DNA of 64,000 nt. Origin: an uncultured Clostridia bacterium. Its GTDB lineage: Bacteria > Bacillota > Clostridia > Oscillospirales > Acutalibacteraceae. The position numbers were made by a program, and so were the translations under genes. The notes below the pieces were generated by a model. The model saw only the letters and a program-made list of their open reading frames with translations, ran no database searches and was not told the DNA's origin. The DNA lies in assembly GCA_944380885.1 (NCBI GenBank), contig CALWIZ010000003.1:1-64000 (forward strand), given 5' to 3'. Positions 40,883-50,128 of the stretch are shown here, one piece after another. Positions within the stretch are counted from its first letter, which is position 1. Each line of letters begins with the position of its first letter.

Positions 40883-42124
40883 CTATACTTCACAGACTGC
40901 TATTCCTTTTTTCTTCCATGAAATAATATTGGCACACAGTAAATTCCAGCTCTGAAAGCCCTGATTGTTTACTCCGCGTCCCGTTTCCGGATCGTAATAT
41001 TCGTGCATCTCTCCGCATTCGGCTATATCCCGACCGAATAGCTTTACAGTCTTATCCGCAAGTTCTTCTGCAAGCCCGTCATACCCGTATTTGAGCAGTG
41101 ATCTGAATGTAATATAATTTGATACTCCCCATACAGGACCGAGCCAGCACGATGGATTGCCGCTTTTTACAATCTGATACATTTTTTCACATTTGGAAAG
41201 TGTGCGAACTCCCCAAGGGGCATAAAACAGTCTTTCGTCAAGATAATTTTCTTTGACCATTCGCTCTGCCTGCTCCTTTGTTGCTATACCCGCCCACATA
41301 GCCATAAATCCGGACCAGACATCTATACGCTGAATGAGCGTATTCCAGTTTCGCGGACAGCCGCTGTGCAGCGTTTGATTAGGCTCTACAGGTAAAAGAT
41401 TTAAATCAACGCTGTAATAAAAGCCGTTACGTTCGTCATAGCAAAGCTCGCGGATAGCTTTTTTAAGTGTTTCGGCAGCTGCCCGGTATTTTTCAGCCTC
41501 GCTCTTCATTCCCAGTTTTTCGGACAGCTTTGCCATTGCAGATTTTTCCTTATACATCAGGCAGTTCAAAAATATTGAGCCTGAGCTGCAGCGCGGTCTG
41601 TAAAAGGTACAAGGATCGTTATCCACCCCTATTGCGGTGTCGTCTATAAAATAATACAATCCGCTTTCATGGCGGCAGTAATTATCGTAATAGGAAAGAT
41701 GCCCCGCCAAGGCTGCATAAAGCGGACGAAGCCATTCATAATCGTTATGAGTCATCGCTATAAAAAGCGCGTGCTGAATCAATACAGGCTTACTGCAGTT
41801 TACCGCGCCTTTTAAGGAAGCGTCGGGAAACGAATTACGGTCGCTTACCATAATATAAATTCTGCCGGTTTCCTTATCGGCAGAATAGGCAAAATTTTCA
41901 ACACACCCCTTTTGATATGGGTAAACGTCATCGAGAGTGCCTTCGTTCTCCGCCACTTGCGTAATTGCTATGTCCGTAAGCCAGGAATCCCAGTCCCAAA
42001 GTTCTTTTGAATAAACCGCTCCCGGAACTATAAATTTATGTTTAAGCTGTCCAACCGGCTCACGTAGTATTTTATTATAACTTTCCTTAATAAATGAATA
42101 AACCGTATCCTCATAATTTATCAT
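40883..42124 (-). CDS. (alpha/alpha)6-barrel glycosidase, GH63/GH37-like
   Basis: A 413-residue cytoplasmic protein like the GH63/mannosylglycerate hydrolase and trehalase clan. It has KELWDWDSWLTDIAI with the presumed acid Asp, the substrate-binding WSGFMAMWAGI and CWLGPVWGVSNYITF, and the late GEMHEYYDPETG with the presumed base Glu. The fold and pattern are clear; the bond cleaved is not. It lies between GH36 and a sugar isomerase-like gene, so a small oligosaccharide from the same glycan is likely. No signal peptide. Confidence 0.8.
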   Translation of the reverse strand: MINYEDTVYSFIKESYNKILREPVGQLKHKFIVPGAVYSKELWDWDSWLTDIAITQVAENEGTLDDVYPYQKGCVENFAYSADKETGRIYIMVSDRNSFPDASLKGAVNCSKPVLIQHALFIAMTHNDYEWLRPLYAALAGHLSYYDNYCRHESGLYYFIDDTAIGVDNDPCTFYRPRCSSGSIFLNCLMYKEKSAMAKLSEKLGMKSEAEKYRAAAETLKKAIRELCYDERNGFYYSVDLNLLPVEPNQTLHSGCPRNWNTLIQRIDVWSGFMAMWAGIATKEQAERMVKENYLDERLFYAPWGVRTLSKCEKMYQIVKSGNPSCWLGPVWGVSNYITFRSLLKYGYDGLAEELADKTVKLFGRDIAECGEMHEYYDPETGRGVNNQGFQSWNLLCANIISWKKKGIAVCEV

Positions 42125-42226
42125 ATTGCACCTTCTTTAAGACATTTCTTATTTTCAGATCGGTCAAGCGTCGGTTTTTGCCAAAGAAAAAACGGCTAAT
42201 AGGTTAAATCCTCTATTACGTAAATG

Positions 42227-43084
42227 TCATTTGAACATTTCCGCTAATCTCCCAGCTGCCGATGCTAAATTTTTAATGCCTTTAAAAATGCTGTCTTTCG
42301 AATATTTTTGCAAATATCGGTCAGCTTCCAGCGTTAAATACCCCTGATAACCGATATCCTTCAAGGCTTTTACAACCGCATTGAAATCGATTGACATAGA
42401 AAACGGAATTTGATGCAAATCATGCTGTCTGTCGTTATCATGAATGTGTAAAGCCTGCAATCTGTCTCTTAATGCATAAATCATTGCGGCAGCTCCGGAG
42501 CCCGCGCCCCGCATTTCTGCATGTCCTATATCCAGACAAGCCACGAAGCATTCGTCGTTAACAGCATCGATATGTTCAATAAAGCTTTCTGAAGTTGAGC
42601 AGGCTGCAAAGGAAGCCTCGTTTTTTACATCGTCCCAATTCCACATATTTTCAGCGGCTATTTTAATTCCGCAGGCTCTTGCAAAAGGCAGCAGTTCCAT
42701 ATACATTTCCGCATTTTCTTCAGCTGATTTATTATTGTCGGGATGAATCACGCAAATTTTACCGCCTGCTTCCGCAGTACATTCTACAGCGCGTTTATAA
42801 TATGAACGAATATCCGGACTTGAAGAAGGAAACGGCGCATGGGATTGATTACATTCAATGCCGTTATCATTTCCTATTTTCTTCAGTCTTCGTACAAAAG
42901 CAAGATAATTATTTGATGCAAGCGGATGATCGTTTTCAACAAGCACCTTTCTGTTCCAATCATATCTGCACATTGGCATCATCGAAAAATCCCAAGCGTC
43001 AAATCCTGCTTCGGCAACAAGCTCTATTGCTCTTTCTTCGCCTGTTACAGCCGCTGCAGACCCTATTTCAGTTGATATTTTCAC
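42227..43084 (-). CDS. xylose-isomerase-like sugar epimerase/isomerase
   Basis: A 285-residue TIM barrel of the AP endonuclease 2/xylose isomerase superfamily. Metal-ligand candidates are E in IKIAAENMWNW, D and H in VACLDIGHAEM, H in LQALHIHDND and E in GYLTLEADRYL. The start is GTG 43084 after GGGAGA. Such proteins interconvert ketoses or inosose-like sugars. It presumably processes a sugar freed by the neighbouring glycosidases; the exact substrate is unknown. Confidence 0.82.
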   Translation of the reverse strand: MKISTEIGSAAAVTGEERAIELVAEAGFDAWDFSMMPMCRYDWNRKVLVENDHPLASNNYLAFVRRLKKIGNDNGIECNQSHAPFPSSSPDIRSYYKRAVECTAEAGGKICVIHPDNNKSAEENAEMYMELLPFARACGIKIAAENMWNWDDVKNEASFAACSTSESFIEHIDAVNDECFVACLDIGHAEMRGAGSGAAAMIYALRDRLQALHIHDNDRQHDLHQIPFSMSIDFNAVVKALKDIGYQGYLTLEADRYLQKYSKDSIFKGIKNLASAAGRLAEMFK

Positions 43085-43112
43085 AGAATCTCTCCCTTTT
43101 CATTGCAGTGCC

Positions 43113-43814
43113 TTAAGCATTGACATCACAAATTATAATTGCAACGCGGCACTTTTCGAAGATATTTTTCTTTATTTCGGAATAATCACATGAACCCTTA
43201 ACCGTACAGATGATCCCCACGTTTTCACTGTGTCCGCTTTTCGGCGGAATAATATCATAATTAACAAGAAAACCCTCTGCTTTTTTCAAAATATCAAGAA
43301 CGGATTCGACATCTCCTATATTGCTCAGCTCAATATACAGGTTATTTAGATTTTTTCTCTTTCTTTCAAGCCTGTTCAAAAAAGTAACACTGAAAAAAGC
43401 TATGACGGTTGCCGTAATCGCACACGAATAAAAACCGTATCCGATAGCAATTCCCGTTGCTGCAGTGGCCCACATTCCCGCAGCGGTAGTAAGTCCTGTT
43501 ATTACTGTGCTGTTTCTTATCAATATTGTACCTGCGCCGAGAAATCCTATTCCTGATATAACCTGTGCGGAAAGTCTGGCCAAATCGCCCTGCGAACCCA
43601 ATATGTTGTTAAGAAAAAGACTCGTAAGTGAAGTCGTTGCGGCTCCTACACAAACTAATATATGAGTGCGAAGTCCAGCCGCTCTCCCGTGTCTTCCGCG
43701 TTCGGAGCCTATTATTCCTCCCATAATCGCCGCGGCGAACAGACGTATAACCACAGATACTTCGTTAAACTGAATAAATAGCTGCTGTAGAATATCTTTC
43801 AAAAAAATCACCAA
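43113..43814 (-). CDS. MgtC/SapB family membrane protein
   Basis: A 233-residue protein with four or five N-terminal helices holding the MgtC hallmark MGGIIGSERGRHGRAAGLRT, plus a GAATTSLTSLFLNN and GIGFLGAGTILI stretch. A ~75-residue C-terminal ACT-like domain follows. MgtC proteins affect magnesium and F-ATPase balance or envelope traits. It is out of place in a glycan operon. Start TTG or GTG near 43814 lacks a good SD, so the N-terminus is uncertain. Confidence 0.82.
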   Translation of the reverse strand: MVIFLKDILQQLFIQFNEVSVVIRLFAAAIMGGIIGSERGRHGRAAGLRTHILVCVGAATTSLTSLFLNNILGSQGDLARLSAQVISGIGFLGAGTILIRNSTVITGLTTAAGMWATAATGIAIGYGFYSCAITATVIAFFSVTFLNRLERKRKNLNNLYIELSNIGDVESVLDILKKAEGFLVNYDIIPPKSGHSENVGIICTVKGSCDYSEIKKNIFEKCRVAIIICDVNA

Positions 43815-43905
43815 AAATAATCATATATTCTAAATAATTACCCGTAAGTAAATTTTATAAGAAGTCCTTATTTGCCAATTAGCGAAACCATTTCAGTTAT
43901 CTTCT

Positions 43906-44223
43906 TTATTCAAAAGTAAATATTTTTTTGAGCTGCGGCTGAACACCGGTATCAGGATCGGTTTCCATAACCATCACGTCCTTCATATATTTATTCCAGC
44001 GTTCGACAACCGGGCTTTCTTTTTGAACTCTTGCGGCAAATTCCACACCCTTTTCGCATTCATAATATCCGAACAGTTCATTCCCGGTATTCCAGATTGT
44101 ATAATTTTTTATTCCTGCCTTTTTTAATACCTCAAGCATTTCAGGCCATATCTCATTATGCCGTCTTTGATATTCCGAAAGCTTGCCTTCTATAATCATA
44201 GCTTTCCACGCATATTTTTCCAT
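43906..44223 (-). CDS. rhaM: L-rhamnose mutarotase
   Basis: A 105-residue ferredoxin-like barrel that interconverts alpha- and beta-L-rhamnose. It has WKAMIIEGKLSEYQRRHNEI with the catalytic His, the IWNTGNELFGYYEC core and the C-terminal Pro/Leu tail. GGGAG SD. With the GH78 gene upstream, it makes a case that rhamnose is released inside the cell. No rhamnose isomerase, kinase or aldolase is seen in the window. Confidence 0.93.
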   Translation of the reverse strand: MEKYAWKAMIIEGKLSEYQRRHNEIWPEMLEVLKKAGIKNYTIWNTGNELFGYYECEKGVEFAARVQKESPVVERWNKYMKDVMVMETDPDTGVQPQLKKIFTFE

Positions 44224-44653
44224 AATAAACTCCCTTCTGCCGCTGAAGCATCAGCACAAATAAGTTATAAAATCTCCGACAGCAACCGACATAAATCAAA
44301 CTTATATATTTAAAATCTGCCTTTCATTTGCATAAAAAGCGAGTCTAAGATCGCCTTTATAATGTATTTGATGTGATTTTTGCGCTGTTTTCTCCCAAAA
44401 CAGTATCTGCCCGCTTTTCTGCTATTAAGATCTGCTAATGCGATACCTCAGCTTCACTGCTATATCTTACTTTCCTGTACCCTTCCGCTGTACACATATC
44501 TGAACAATAGTCTCAGCCGGTATCAAAAATTATCCGAAAAAATTTTTTCAAGCTGATTTATCCGCGGATACGGGGTTTAGGAAGACTTTATCTCATATTT
44601 TTTCGACGCCGAAAAAATATCCGTATTTCACAAATACATTTTCTCATTAATAT
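44224..44653. other. 430-bp intergenic region with a perfect A/T-rich hairpin
   Basis: No gene found. ATATTTTTTCG-ACGC-CGAAAAAATAT (44595-44620) is a perfect 11-bp stem just downstream of the beta-helix gene on the minus strand and could be its terminator or an operator. GAAAAAATTTTTTC, another palindrome, lies at about 44536-44549. The break suggests that rhaM and the genes after it are separately transcribed. Confidence 0.5.
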
Positions 44654-45931
44654 TTATTCATTTAAAACAATAAAATTGCTTGACTTGTCTAACCTTGTTT
44701 CTTCTTGATATCTTCTATATTCCTCGGCGACATAGGTTCTGTCGTCAATATGCGTCATCGCCTGCGCAGGCTGCTGGTAGTATTCATTATGGTCTATGAT
44801 AAAATGCCTGTAATCTTTCTTTTTCAGTGTTGACCATATTGCCGCGTTAGAGCCGCTTCCCAAATAAAACTGATTATTGCGTATAGTACAATAAACTGCA
44901 TTCTCTGCCAGATCCTCTTCCTTGTACCATATCAGAACAAAAACACAGGCACTGATATTTTCAATTTTTTCGGTTCTCCGCGGATTGCCTTCTCCCTGCA
45001 ACGTAAAGGCTCCGCCCGCCTCCATACATCTGTTTTTTTCAAAAACGACATCCTTTGAAACAGGTCCTCTCCACTCATAGGCTGCAAGCCCGCAGCGAAT
45101 GAATGTGTTTTGCCTGAATATTATACGTTTAGGTATATGTTCACAGCTGTTTCCCTGATGAGTAACTCCTGAGTCATATATATCTTCGAATATACATCGT
45201 TCGACAAGGCAATCTCTTGCTCCGTTCCAGAATTCTACCGCGTTGCCGAGTCTTATTTTATTTTCAAGATCAAAAACGCCTCCTCCAATACATCTGAATC
45301 TGCAGTTTATAATATGTATTCTTTCGGGATTGGTAGCAGCAAAGCCATGCACGCCTCCTTTTTCAAAGGTTATGTTTTCTATAATCACATCGTGCTGTGC
45401 AGTTACTATTTTCATTTTTCCCCAAAAAACAAGCTCTATGGAATTGTATATTTTTGCAGGATTTTCCTTTGAGAAAAGATATACCGTTCCATTTCCGTTA
45501 TGAGGTAACTTCCGCATACTGTATCCTAAAGTATCGCAAGTCCATTCTCCCTGTTTCTTAAGACTTTTCATTTCCCAGCGCAGATTACCGAAGCATATGC
45601 CGTCGTCAAAAACTATATTGCATATTTCGCTCGGAAGCTCGCCGGTAAACCGCCATATATTCGGATATTCCTCCTGCCATTGTTCCGAATCACAGGCTTG
45701 GACAGAAGTATTGACAACCGGATTTGCGCCTTCGCCGTAAGCGCCGTAAGTTATAGGCTTACCTGATTCACCGCTTTGCAGAAAAAGCGGTGTTCTGATA
45801 ACAGTTCCTCTTTTAAAAAGAACGGTATCGCCTGCGTTTAATTTAATTTTATCGATACTATGTAAAGGGTTTTCCTGCGTCAACCCATCGTTACCGGCAA
45901 TTTTACACCCTGCGTCAACATAATATGTCAT
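44654..45931 (-). CDS. right-handed parallel beta-helix protein
   Basis: A 425-residue protein with N-terminal TYYVDAGCKIAGNDGLTQEN and GDTVLFKRGT, then about ten short beta-helix turns (VIIENITFEKGGVHGF, RIHIINCRFRCIGGG, VVFEKNRCMEAGG, CTIRNNQFYLGSG). This is the pectate-lyase/polysaccharide-lyase-type solenoid. It lacks a signal peptide, which is unusual for a lyase on large polymers and suggests action on imported fragments. No catalytic residues could be fixed. CGGAGGC SD. Confidence 0.8.
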   Translation of the reverse strand: MTYYVDAGCKIAGNDGLTQENPLHSIDKIKLNAGDTVLFKRGTVIRTPLFLQSGESGKPITYGAYGEGANPVVNTSVQACDSEQWQEEYPNIWRFTGELPSEICNIVFDDGICFGNLRWEMKSLKKQGEWTCDTLGYSMRKLPHNGNGTVYLFSKENPAKIYNSIELVFWGKMKIVTAQHDVIIENITFEKGGVHGFAATNPERIHIINCRFRCIGGGVFDLENKIRLGNAVEFWNGARDCLVERCIFEDIYDSGVTHQGNSCEHIPKRIIFRQNTFIRCGLAAYEWRGPVSKDVVFEKNRCMEAGGAFTLQGEGNPRRTEKIENISACVFVLIWYKEEDLAENAVYCTIRNNQFYLGSGSNAAIWSTLKKKDYRHFIIDHNEYYQQPAQAMTHIDDRTYVAEEYRRYQEETRLDKSSNFIVLNE

Positions 45932-45983
45932 CTAACGTTTTGCCTCCGTATATAACCGCCTAATTCACAGCAGTAATTCAATA

Positions 45984-48236
45984 TTATTTATATTTAATTA
46001 CATCATAAATGCCGCTTTCAAGTTTCTTTACAGATGAGCCTATACCAAGCTCCTCATCCTTGAAGGTATAGTTTATAGGAAGTCGGATAAATCCGCTCAA
46101 GGTCTCAGGCGCAGAAACCTCTAACCGAATATTTTCGTCTTCCTTTTTCCAAAAAACTCTGATTTCACCCTCGATTGCTTTGAAGCTGCCATCGGCAAAA
46201 TCAATTCCGTCAACAAACTGCGGCGCAATGTTCAGCTTTTTTTCGGGTGCAAAGTAATCAATTCCGGCAAGCCAGCGGTGGAACCAATGACTTACATCCC
46301 CCCAAAACTGATGGTTCCGTGAATCAACCCATTTGGTTTCAGGCTTCATAAAATTTTCCCAAAGCGCAGTCGCGCCCATATCCAAAAGCCAGCCGAATGA
46401 CGGGAATTTCGGCTGCGTTATCATTTTATATGCAAGATCTGCATAACCGAAGGCGGCTAATACATGGAACAATACTCTTGCCCCATGCACACCGACATCC
46501 ATAACGCCGCCGTCACGCTGAATAATTTGAAGCAAACGGGAAAATGCCGCGCTTTTTTCTCCCGGTTCAAATATATCAAAGGCTATTGCCATCGCCTGTG
46601 AGGTCTGGCAATTTCCCAAAGCTGTCATAGTATTTAAATCAAGCAGCCTTTCTCTTGCGGCGCCTTTGAGCCGTTCTTTAAGCGCCGAAGCAAAATCCGA
46701 CTGAACAGGCTTATTTATTGCCTTAAACATTCTTACGGCTTTTTCGCACATATCAACGGAAACTGCCGTATCTGTCATCTCGATCGGCGCTTTATATCTC
46801 CAGGCGCCTCTGCCAACGTGACTCCAATCACCCAAGCCGTAACCGATAAGGCCGTCGTCTCTGATTTTACCCGAAAGATAATCAAGATACCGGATTATCG
46901 CATGTGAATTTTCCTCAATAACCTTAGTATCGTTTCTGTATTTCCAAATATAATAAGGTATCAGTATTACCGCTCTGTCCCATGCAGGACCGTTAAGACA
47001 GTCGTAAGTATGGTCACCTATAGGGATTATACCCGGAAGCCGTCCGTCATCTGCCTGTGCTCTTCTCAGCATCTGCATCCATTGACAAAAATTATTCTCC
47101 GGCTCAAGAAACAGTAAAGTATGCTCGGCTGACAATGCCGCATCTGCCGTCCAGCCGTTTTTTTCACGGTGCGGACAGTCCGTAAGAATATGCTGAAAAT
47201 TTGAGAGTGACGAATTAAGCGCCATAGCAAATATCTTATTCGCGCGTTCGTCAGAGCAATTAAATACTCCTCTCTCATTCATTTGCGTAGAAAGCTCAAT
47301 ATAAGTCAATAAATCTGCGGTCGCCTGTTCCTCGGTTATTCCTTTGACCTTTACATATTCAAATCCGTGATATGTGAACGAAGGTATCCATTCCTCCGAT
47401 TCCCCGCCTTTGCAAATATAAATATCTGTCTGTCCGAAATCCAGATCCGGCGTTTCATATTGCTTATCTTCCCCGGATAAGCCGTTCGGCCAAAGCTTTT
47501 CAAAAAAGCCAAGGGTTATTTTTTGACCCGCAGCTGTATTTTTCAAATTCAGTTTATAGATTCCCGAACTGTTTTTCGGGAAATTATATGTATAAACACC
47601 GTCCTTCTCTTCAATAGAGACCGGCTTCATTCTTCCCCGTTCTGATATGGGATTAGCCCGGTTCGGAACGAAATCCCCCCTCGGAGCAGGTACAACAGAC
47701 GCGCTTTTCCACCCGCTGTCGTCAAATTCGGGCAGTAACACAGCATCATTTCGGCAGCGGGCGTCATAAACTACTCCCGCGCGGTAATCGTCGGAAATTA
47801 TCGGAGACGGAGCCGTCTTAAAGCTTTCGTCAGATTCTATGACATCCTCTCCTATTACAAGGCGAATCGCCATAGCAGGTGCTGTTCGGAAGCGTGCCGT
47901 ATCAAGCTTTGAATCGATAGCGCTCGGCGTATTTGCAATGCCGTTTCCAAGCAAAACACAGACAACATTTCTGCCTTTTAAAAGATACCGTGTTATATCA
48001 TAAGTATCAACATACAAAAAATGATCCGGATTGCTGATAAATGGCGCCAGAAAGCCATTTGTGATATTTTTACCGTTTATATACAGCTCATAAAAACCGG
48101 AAACCGCGATTTCGAGCCATGCCGTTTCGGGTATAACACCTATTTCAAAAGTCCGGCGCAGATAAGGCGCCGCAACAGATTTATACGATTCATTCATATC
48201 AAGTCCGGCGCCTATGAATTTGATAGGGTATTTCAT
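45984..48236 (-). CDS. alpha-L-rhamnosidase, GH78
   Basis: A 750-residue GH78 enzyme that releases L-rhamnose. N-terminal beta domains (~1-320, YLRRTFEIG, FYELYINGKNI, DTYDITRYLLKGRN) precede the (alpha/alpha)6 barrel. DCPHREKNGWTADA (353-366) is the family acid motif, with GATALWENF and NHQFWGDVSHWFHRWLAGID near the end of the barrel, then a C-terminal beta domain. No signal peptide, so cytoplasmic. AGGAGG SD. It is the first enzyme gene after the transport operon. Confidence 0.93.
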   Translation of the reverse strand: MKYPIKFIGAGLDMNESYKSVAAPYLRRTFEIGVIPETAWLEIAVSGFYELYINGKNITNGFLAPFISNPDHFLYVDTYDITRYLLKGRNVVCVLLGNGIANTPSAIDSKLDTARFRTAPAMAIRLVIGEDVIESDESFKTAPSPIISDDYRAGVVYDARCRNDAVLLPEFDDSGWKSASVVPAPRGDFVPNRANPISERGRMKPVSIEEKDGVYTYNFPKNSSGIYKLNLKNTAAGQKITLGFFEKLWPNGLSGEDKQYETPDLDFGQTDIYICKGGESEEWIPSFTYHGFEYVKVKGITEEQATADLLTYIELSTQMNERGVFNCSDERANKIFAMALNSSLSNFQHILTDCPHREKNGWTADAALSAEHTLLFLEPENNFCQWMQMLRRAQADDGRLPGIIPIGDHTYDCLNGPAWDRAVILIPYYIWKYRNDTKVIEENSHAIIRYLDYLSGKIRDDGLIGYGLGDWSHVGRGAWRYKAPIEMTDTAVSVDMCEKAVRMFKAINKPVQSDFASALKERLKGAARERLLDLNTMTALGNCQTSQAMAIAFDIFEPGEKSAAFSRLLQIIQRDGGVMDVGVHGARVLFHVLAAFGYADLAYKMITQPKFPSFGWLLDMGATALWENFMKPETKWVDSRNHQFWGDVSHWFHRWLAGIDYFAPEKKLNIAPQFVDGIDFADGSFKAIEGEIRVFWKKEDENIRLEVSAPETLSGFIRLPINYTFKDEELGIGSSVKKLESGIYDVIKYK

Positions 48237-48277
48237 ATTACATCCTCCTGCATAAGCTTCGTTTTATCAGCAAAAAA

Positions 48278-48304
48278 ATTATAAGGAATCTGAACAACTC
48301 TCAA
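48278..48304 (-). promoter_or_regulatory. weak promoter candidate for the GH78 gene
   Basis: Minus strand TTGAGA (48304-48299), 15-nt spacer, TATAAT (48283-48278). The -10 is perfect but the spacer is short. A terminator lies upstream, so a promoter is needed about here. Confidence 0.4.
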
Positions 48305-48326
48305 GTAATTTCATTTGAGTCCGCAA

Positions 48327-48365
48327 AAGCCTGAAACGGCAATTTAGCCTTGCCGTTTCAGGCTT
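48327..48365 (-). terminator. terminator after the lipoprotein binding-protein gene
   Basis: A perfect 16-bp stem AAGCCTGAAACGGCAA with TTGCCGTTTCAGGCTT, loop 7 nt, then TTTTGCGG on the minus strand. It separates the transport operon from the enzymes. Confidence 0.8.
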
Positions 48366-48402
48366 ATTGTCAATTTAAAAATATAACAGCCTAACTTGCC
48401 GG

Positions 48403-49902
48403 CTATTTCCAGTCCTTAAGTGCTCCGTCGCGCAGACCCTCTAAAACCGACTGATATTTATCCAGCGTAGATTTAACATCAGCCCCGTTTCTGATCTCTT
48501 TGCGCATATTGTGCAACTCTGTATATCCGGTGGTAGTAGAATTCCTGAAGCCGTAATAGTCAAATACCAAGTCATAATCCGAATACAGACTATTAAAGAA
48601 TTCCTGTTCAGACTCGGTCAAAGCATATGTATCGGTATAAGATTGATTGGAAGGAATACTCTTATAAATTGCATAAGCAACAGCCACCTTCGGCTCCTTA
48701 GCGCCCTTGGAAGCGCCGATGGCACATGGCCAGGTTGCCGGAATATACGTAGTTCCTTCCTTCTGCTGAGGAACGGGAACCAAACCGAGCAGGGAAAGAT
48801 CTCCGCCGTTCCAAGCAGCGGATTTCTTGGTAGCTATGGCTTCCTTAATTATTGAAATATGATTGTCGGAGGTCTCCGCCAGCATTGCAAACTTACCGTT
48901 TGCAAAATCGTCGTATGAATCCTGGCAGGTTTCTAAGCTTGCGTCAATAATCTTATCTGTGACCGCCCATTTCTGCAGCCTTGACATTGCGGTGAAAACC
49001 TCGGGAAGTCCTAAATTAATACTGTAAGAAGCATTCCCGGTACGTGAAATATGCGAATGACCTGTGGTGGCAACCAGGCTTTCACTGATCGTCGGAGTAA
49101 AGTATATTCCCTGTGAAGGATTACTCATTGCTTTTGCCATTTCTTCAAAAGCGTCCCATGTCCATTTGCCCTGCGTCCATAAATAATAAGGATCCTTGTT
49201 TCCGCTGTATCCGGCATCAGCCAAAGCCTGCTTATTATAATAGCCAATACTGCAATTCACTCCGTCGGACACGCCGTAAAGCTTACCGTCCTTGCCCTTG
49301 AAATACTCGGAAATAACTAAAGATATACCGCCTTTTTCAGGATGAGTGGAATCTGCTACATCTGCAGTAGTAAAATAATCGTCAAGAGGCACTACAAGGT
49401 CGTTGATAATGCATGACGGCATATGAGAGCCGTGCAGAAACACAACGTCGTACGGCTGATCCGCCACAATTTTTTTTGCGACCGCGTCCATATATGTGTC
49501 GAACGGAATTACAGTCGGCTTTACCGTGCAGTTAAACTCCTTGCCGAATGCTTTAAGTCTTGCTTTTTCATCATCATCAGGAGCATTATCGGAGCGATAG
49601 GCAAATGTAAATGTTTTCCCTCCGAAATCAAGCCCCTCCAACATAGAGACAGTACCCTCATTAGGCTTGACCGGTGTCGAAACCGTGCCGTCGGCGCCTC
49701 CTGAGCCGGAACCCGACTGACCGCCGGCTCCGTCGTTTGAAGCTGCGTCGTCTTCCGAAGCATTTCCGGTTCCCTCGACCAAAAATTCACCGTCAGAAAA
49801 GTCGCTTGTCAATCCGTTTTCGCTCGAAGTCGTATTGACCTTGCAGGCGGACAGCGAAATAAGCAGCATAACAGCCATGAACAGCGAAAAAAGTTTTTTC
49901 AT
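48403..49902 (-). CDS. lipoprotein extracellular solute-binding protein, family 1
   Basis: A 499-residue ABC binding lipoprotein. Signal MKKLFSLFMAVMLLISLSAC has lipobox LSAC (Cys20); a Ser/Gly/Asp-rich linker (~21-80) follows. The binding fold starts at GKTFTFAYRSDNAPDD, with GKDGKLYGVSDGVNCSIGYY and WTWDAFEEMAKAMSN typical of sugar-binding family 1. It is the last gene of the operon and lies after the second permease pair, from which it is separated by 226 bp. It probably delivers an oligosaccharide to that pair. Confidence 0.9.
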   Translation of the reverse strand: MKKLFSLFMAVMLLISLSACKVNTTSSENGLTSDFSDGEFLVEGTGNASEDDAASNDGAGGQSGSGSGGADGTVSTPVKPNEGTVSMLEGLDFGGKTFTFAYRSDNAPDDDEKARLKAFGKEFNCTVKPTVIPFDTYMDAVAKKIVADQPYDVVFLHGSHMPSCIINDLVVPLDDYFTTADVADSTHPEKGGISLVISEYFKGKDGKLYGVSDGVNCSIGYYNKQALADAGYSGNKDPYYLWTQGKWTWDAFEEMAKAMSNPSQGIYFTPTISESLVATTGHSHISRTGNASYSINLGLPEVFTAMSRLQKWAVTDKIIDASLETCQDSYDDFANGKFAMLAETSDNHISIIKEAIATKKSAAWNGGDLSLLGLVPVPQQKEGTTYIPATWPCAIGASKGAKEPKVAVAYAIYKSIPSNQSYTDTYALTESEQEFFNSLYSDYDLVFDYYGFRNSTTTGYTELHNMRKEIRNGADVKSTLDKYQSVLEGLRDGALKDWK

Positions 49903-50046
49903 ATTCCATCTTCCTTTTTATAATATTTTTGCCTTGAAAGGTATTTTAAGCCGCAATACCTTCAGTCTTAATACTTTATTCACGTTGCAAGACTCAAACA
50001 AACCGGCAATAATTAGTTTTTAAAATCAACGGAAACCGGAAAATGC

Positions 50047-50066
50047 TGCAAAGCATGTGCTTTGCA
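50047..50066. promoter_or_regulatory. perfect palindrome upstream of the binding-protein gene
   Basis: TGCAAAGCA-TG-TGCTTTGCA, a 9-bp inverted repeat with a 2-nt centre, too tight for a stable RNA hairpin and so more likely an operator. It lies in the 226-bp gap before the lipoprotein gene, which otherwise holds only A/T-rich sequence and a ribosome site. Confidence 0.4.
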
Positions 50067-50128
50067 AATGAAATACTGAGTCGGCTAAGGCTCATCGCCG
50101 GCAAAGTATATTCAATCAAATAAATGCT

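Noticed and set aside
44595-44620. A/T-rich hairpin as a definite terminator
   Set aside because: The stem is perfect but no T-run follows on the minus strand; kept only as a noted hairpin in the intergenic entry.
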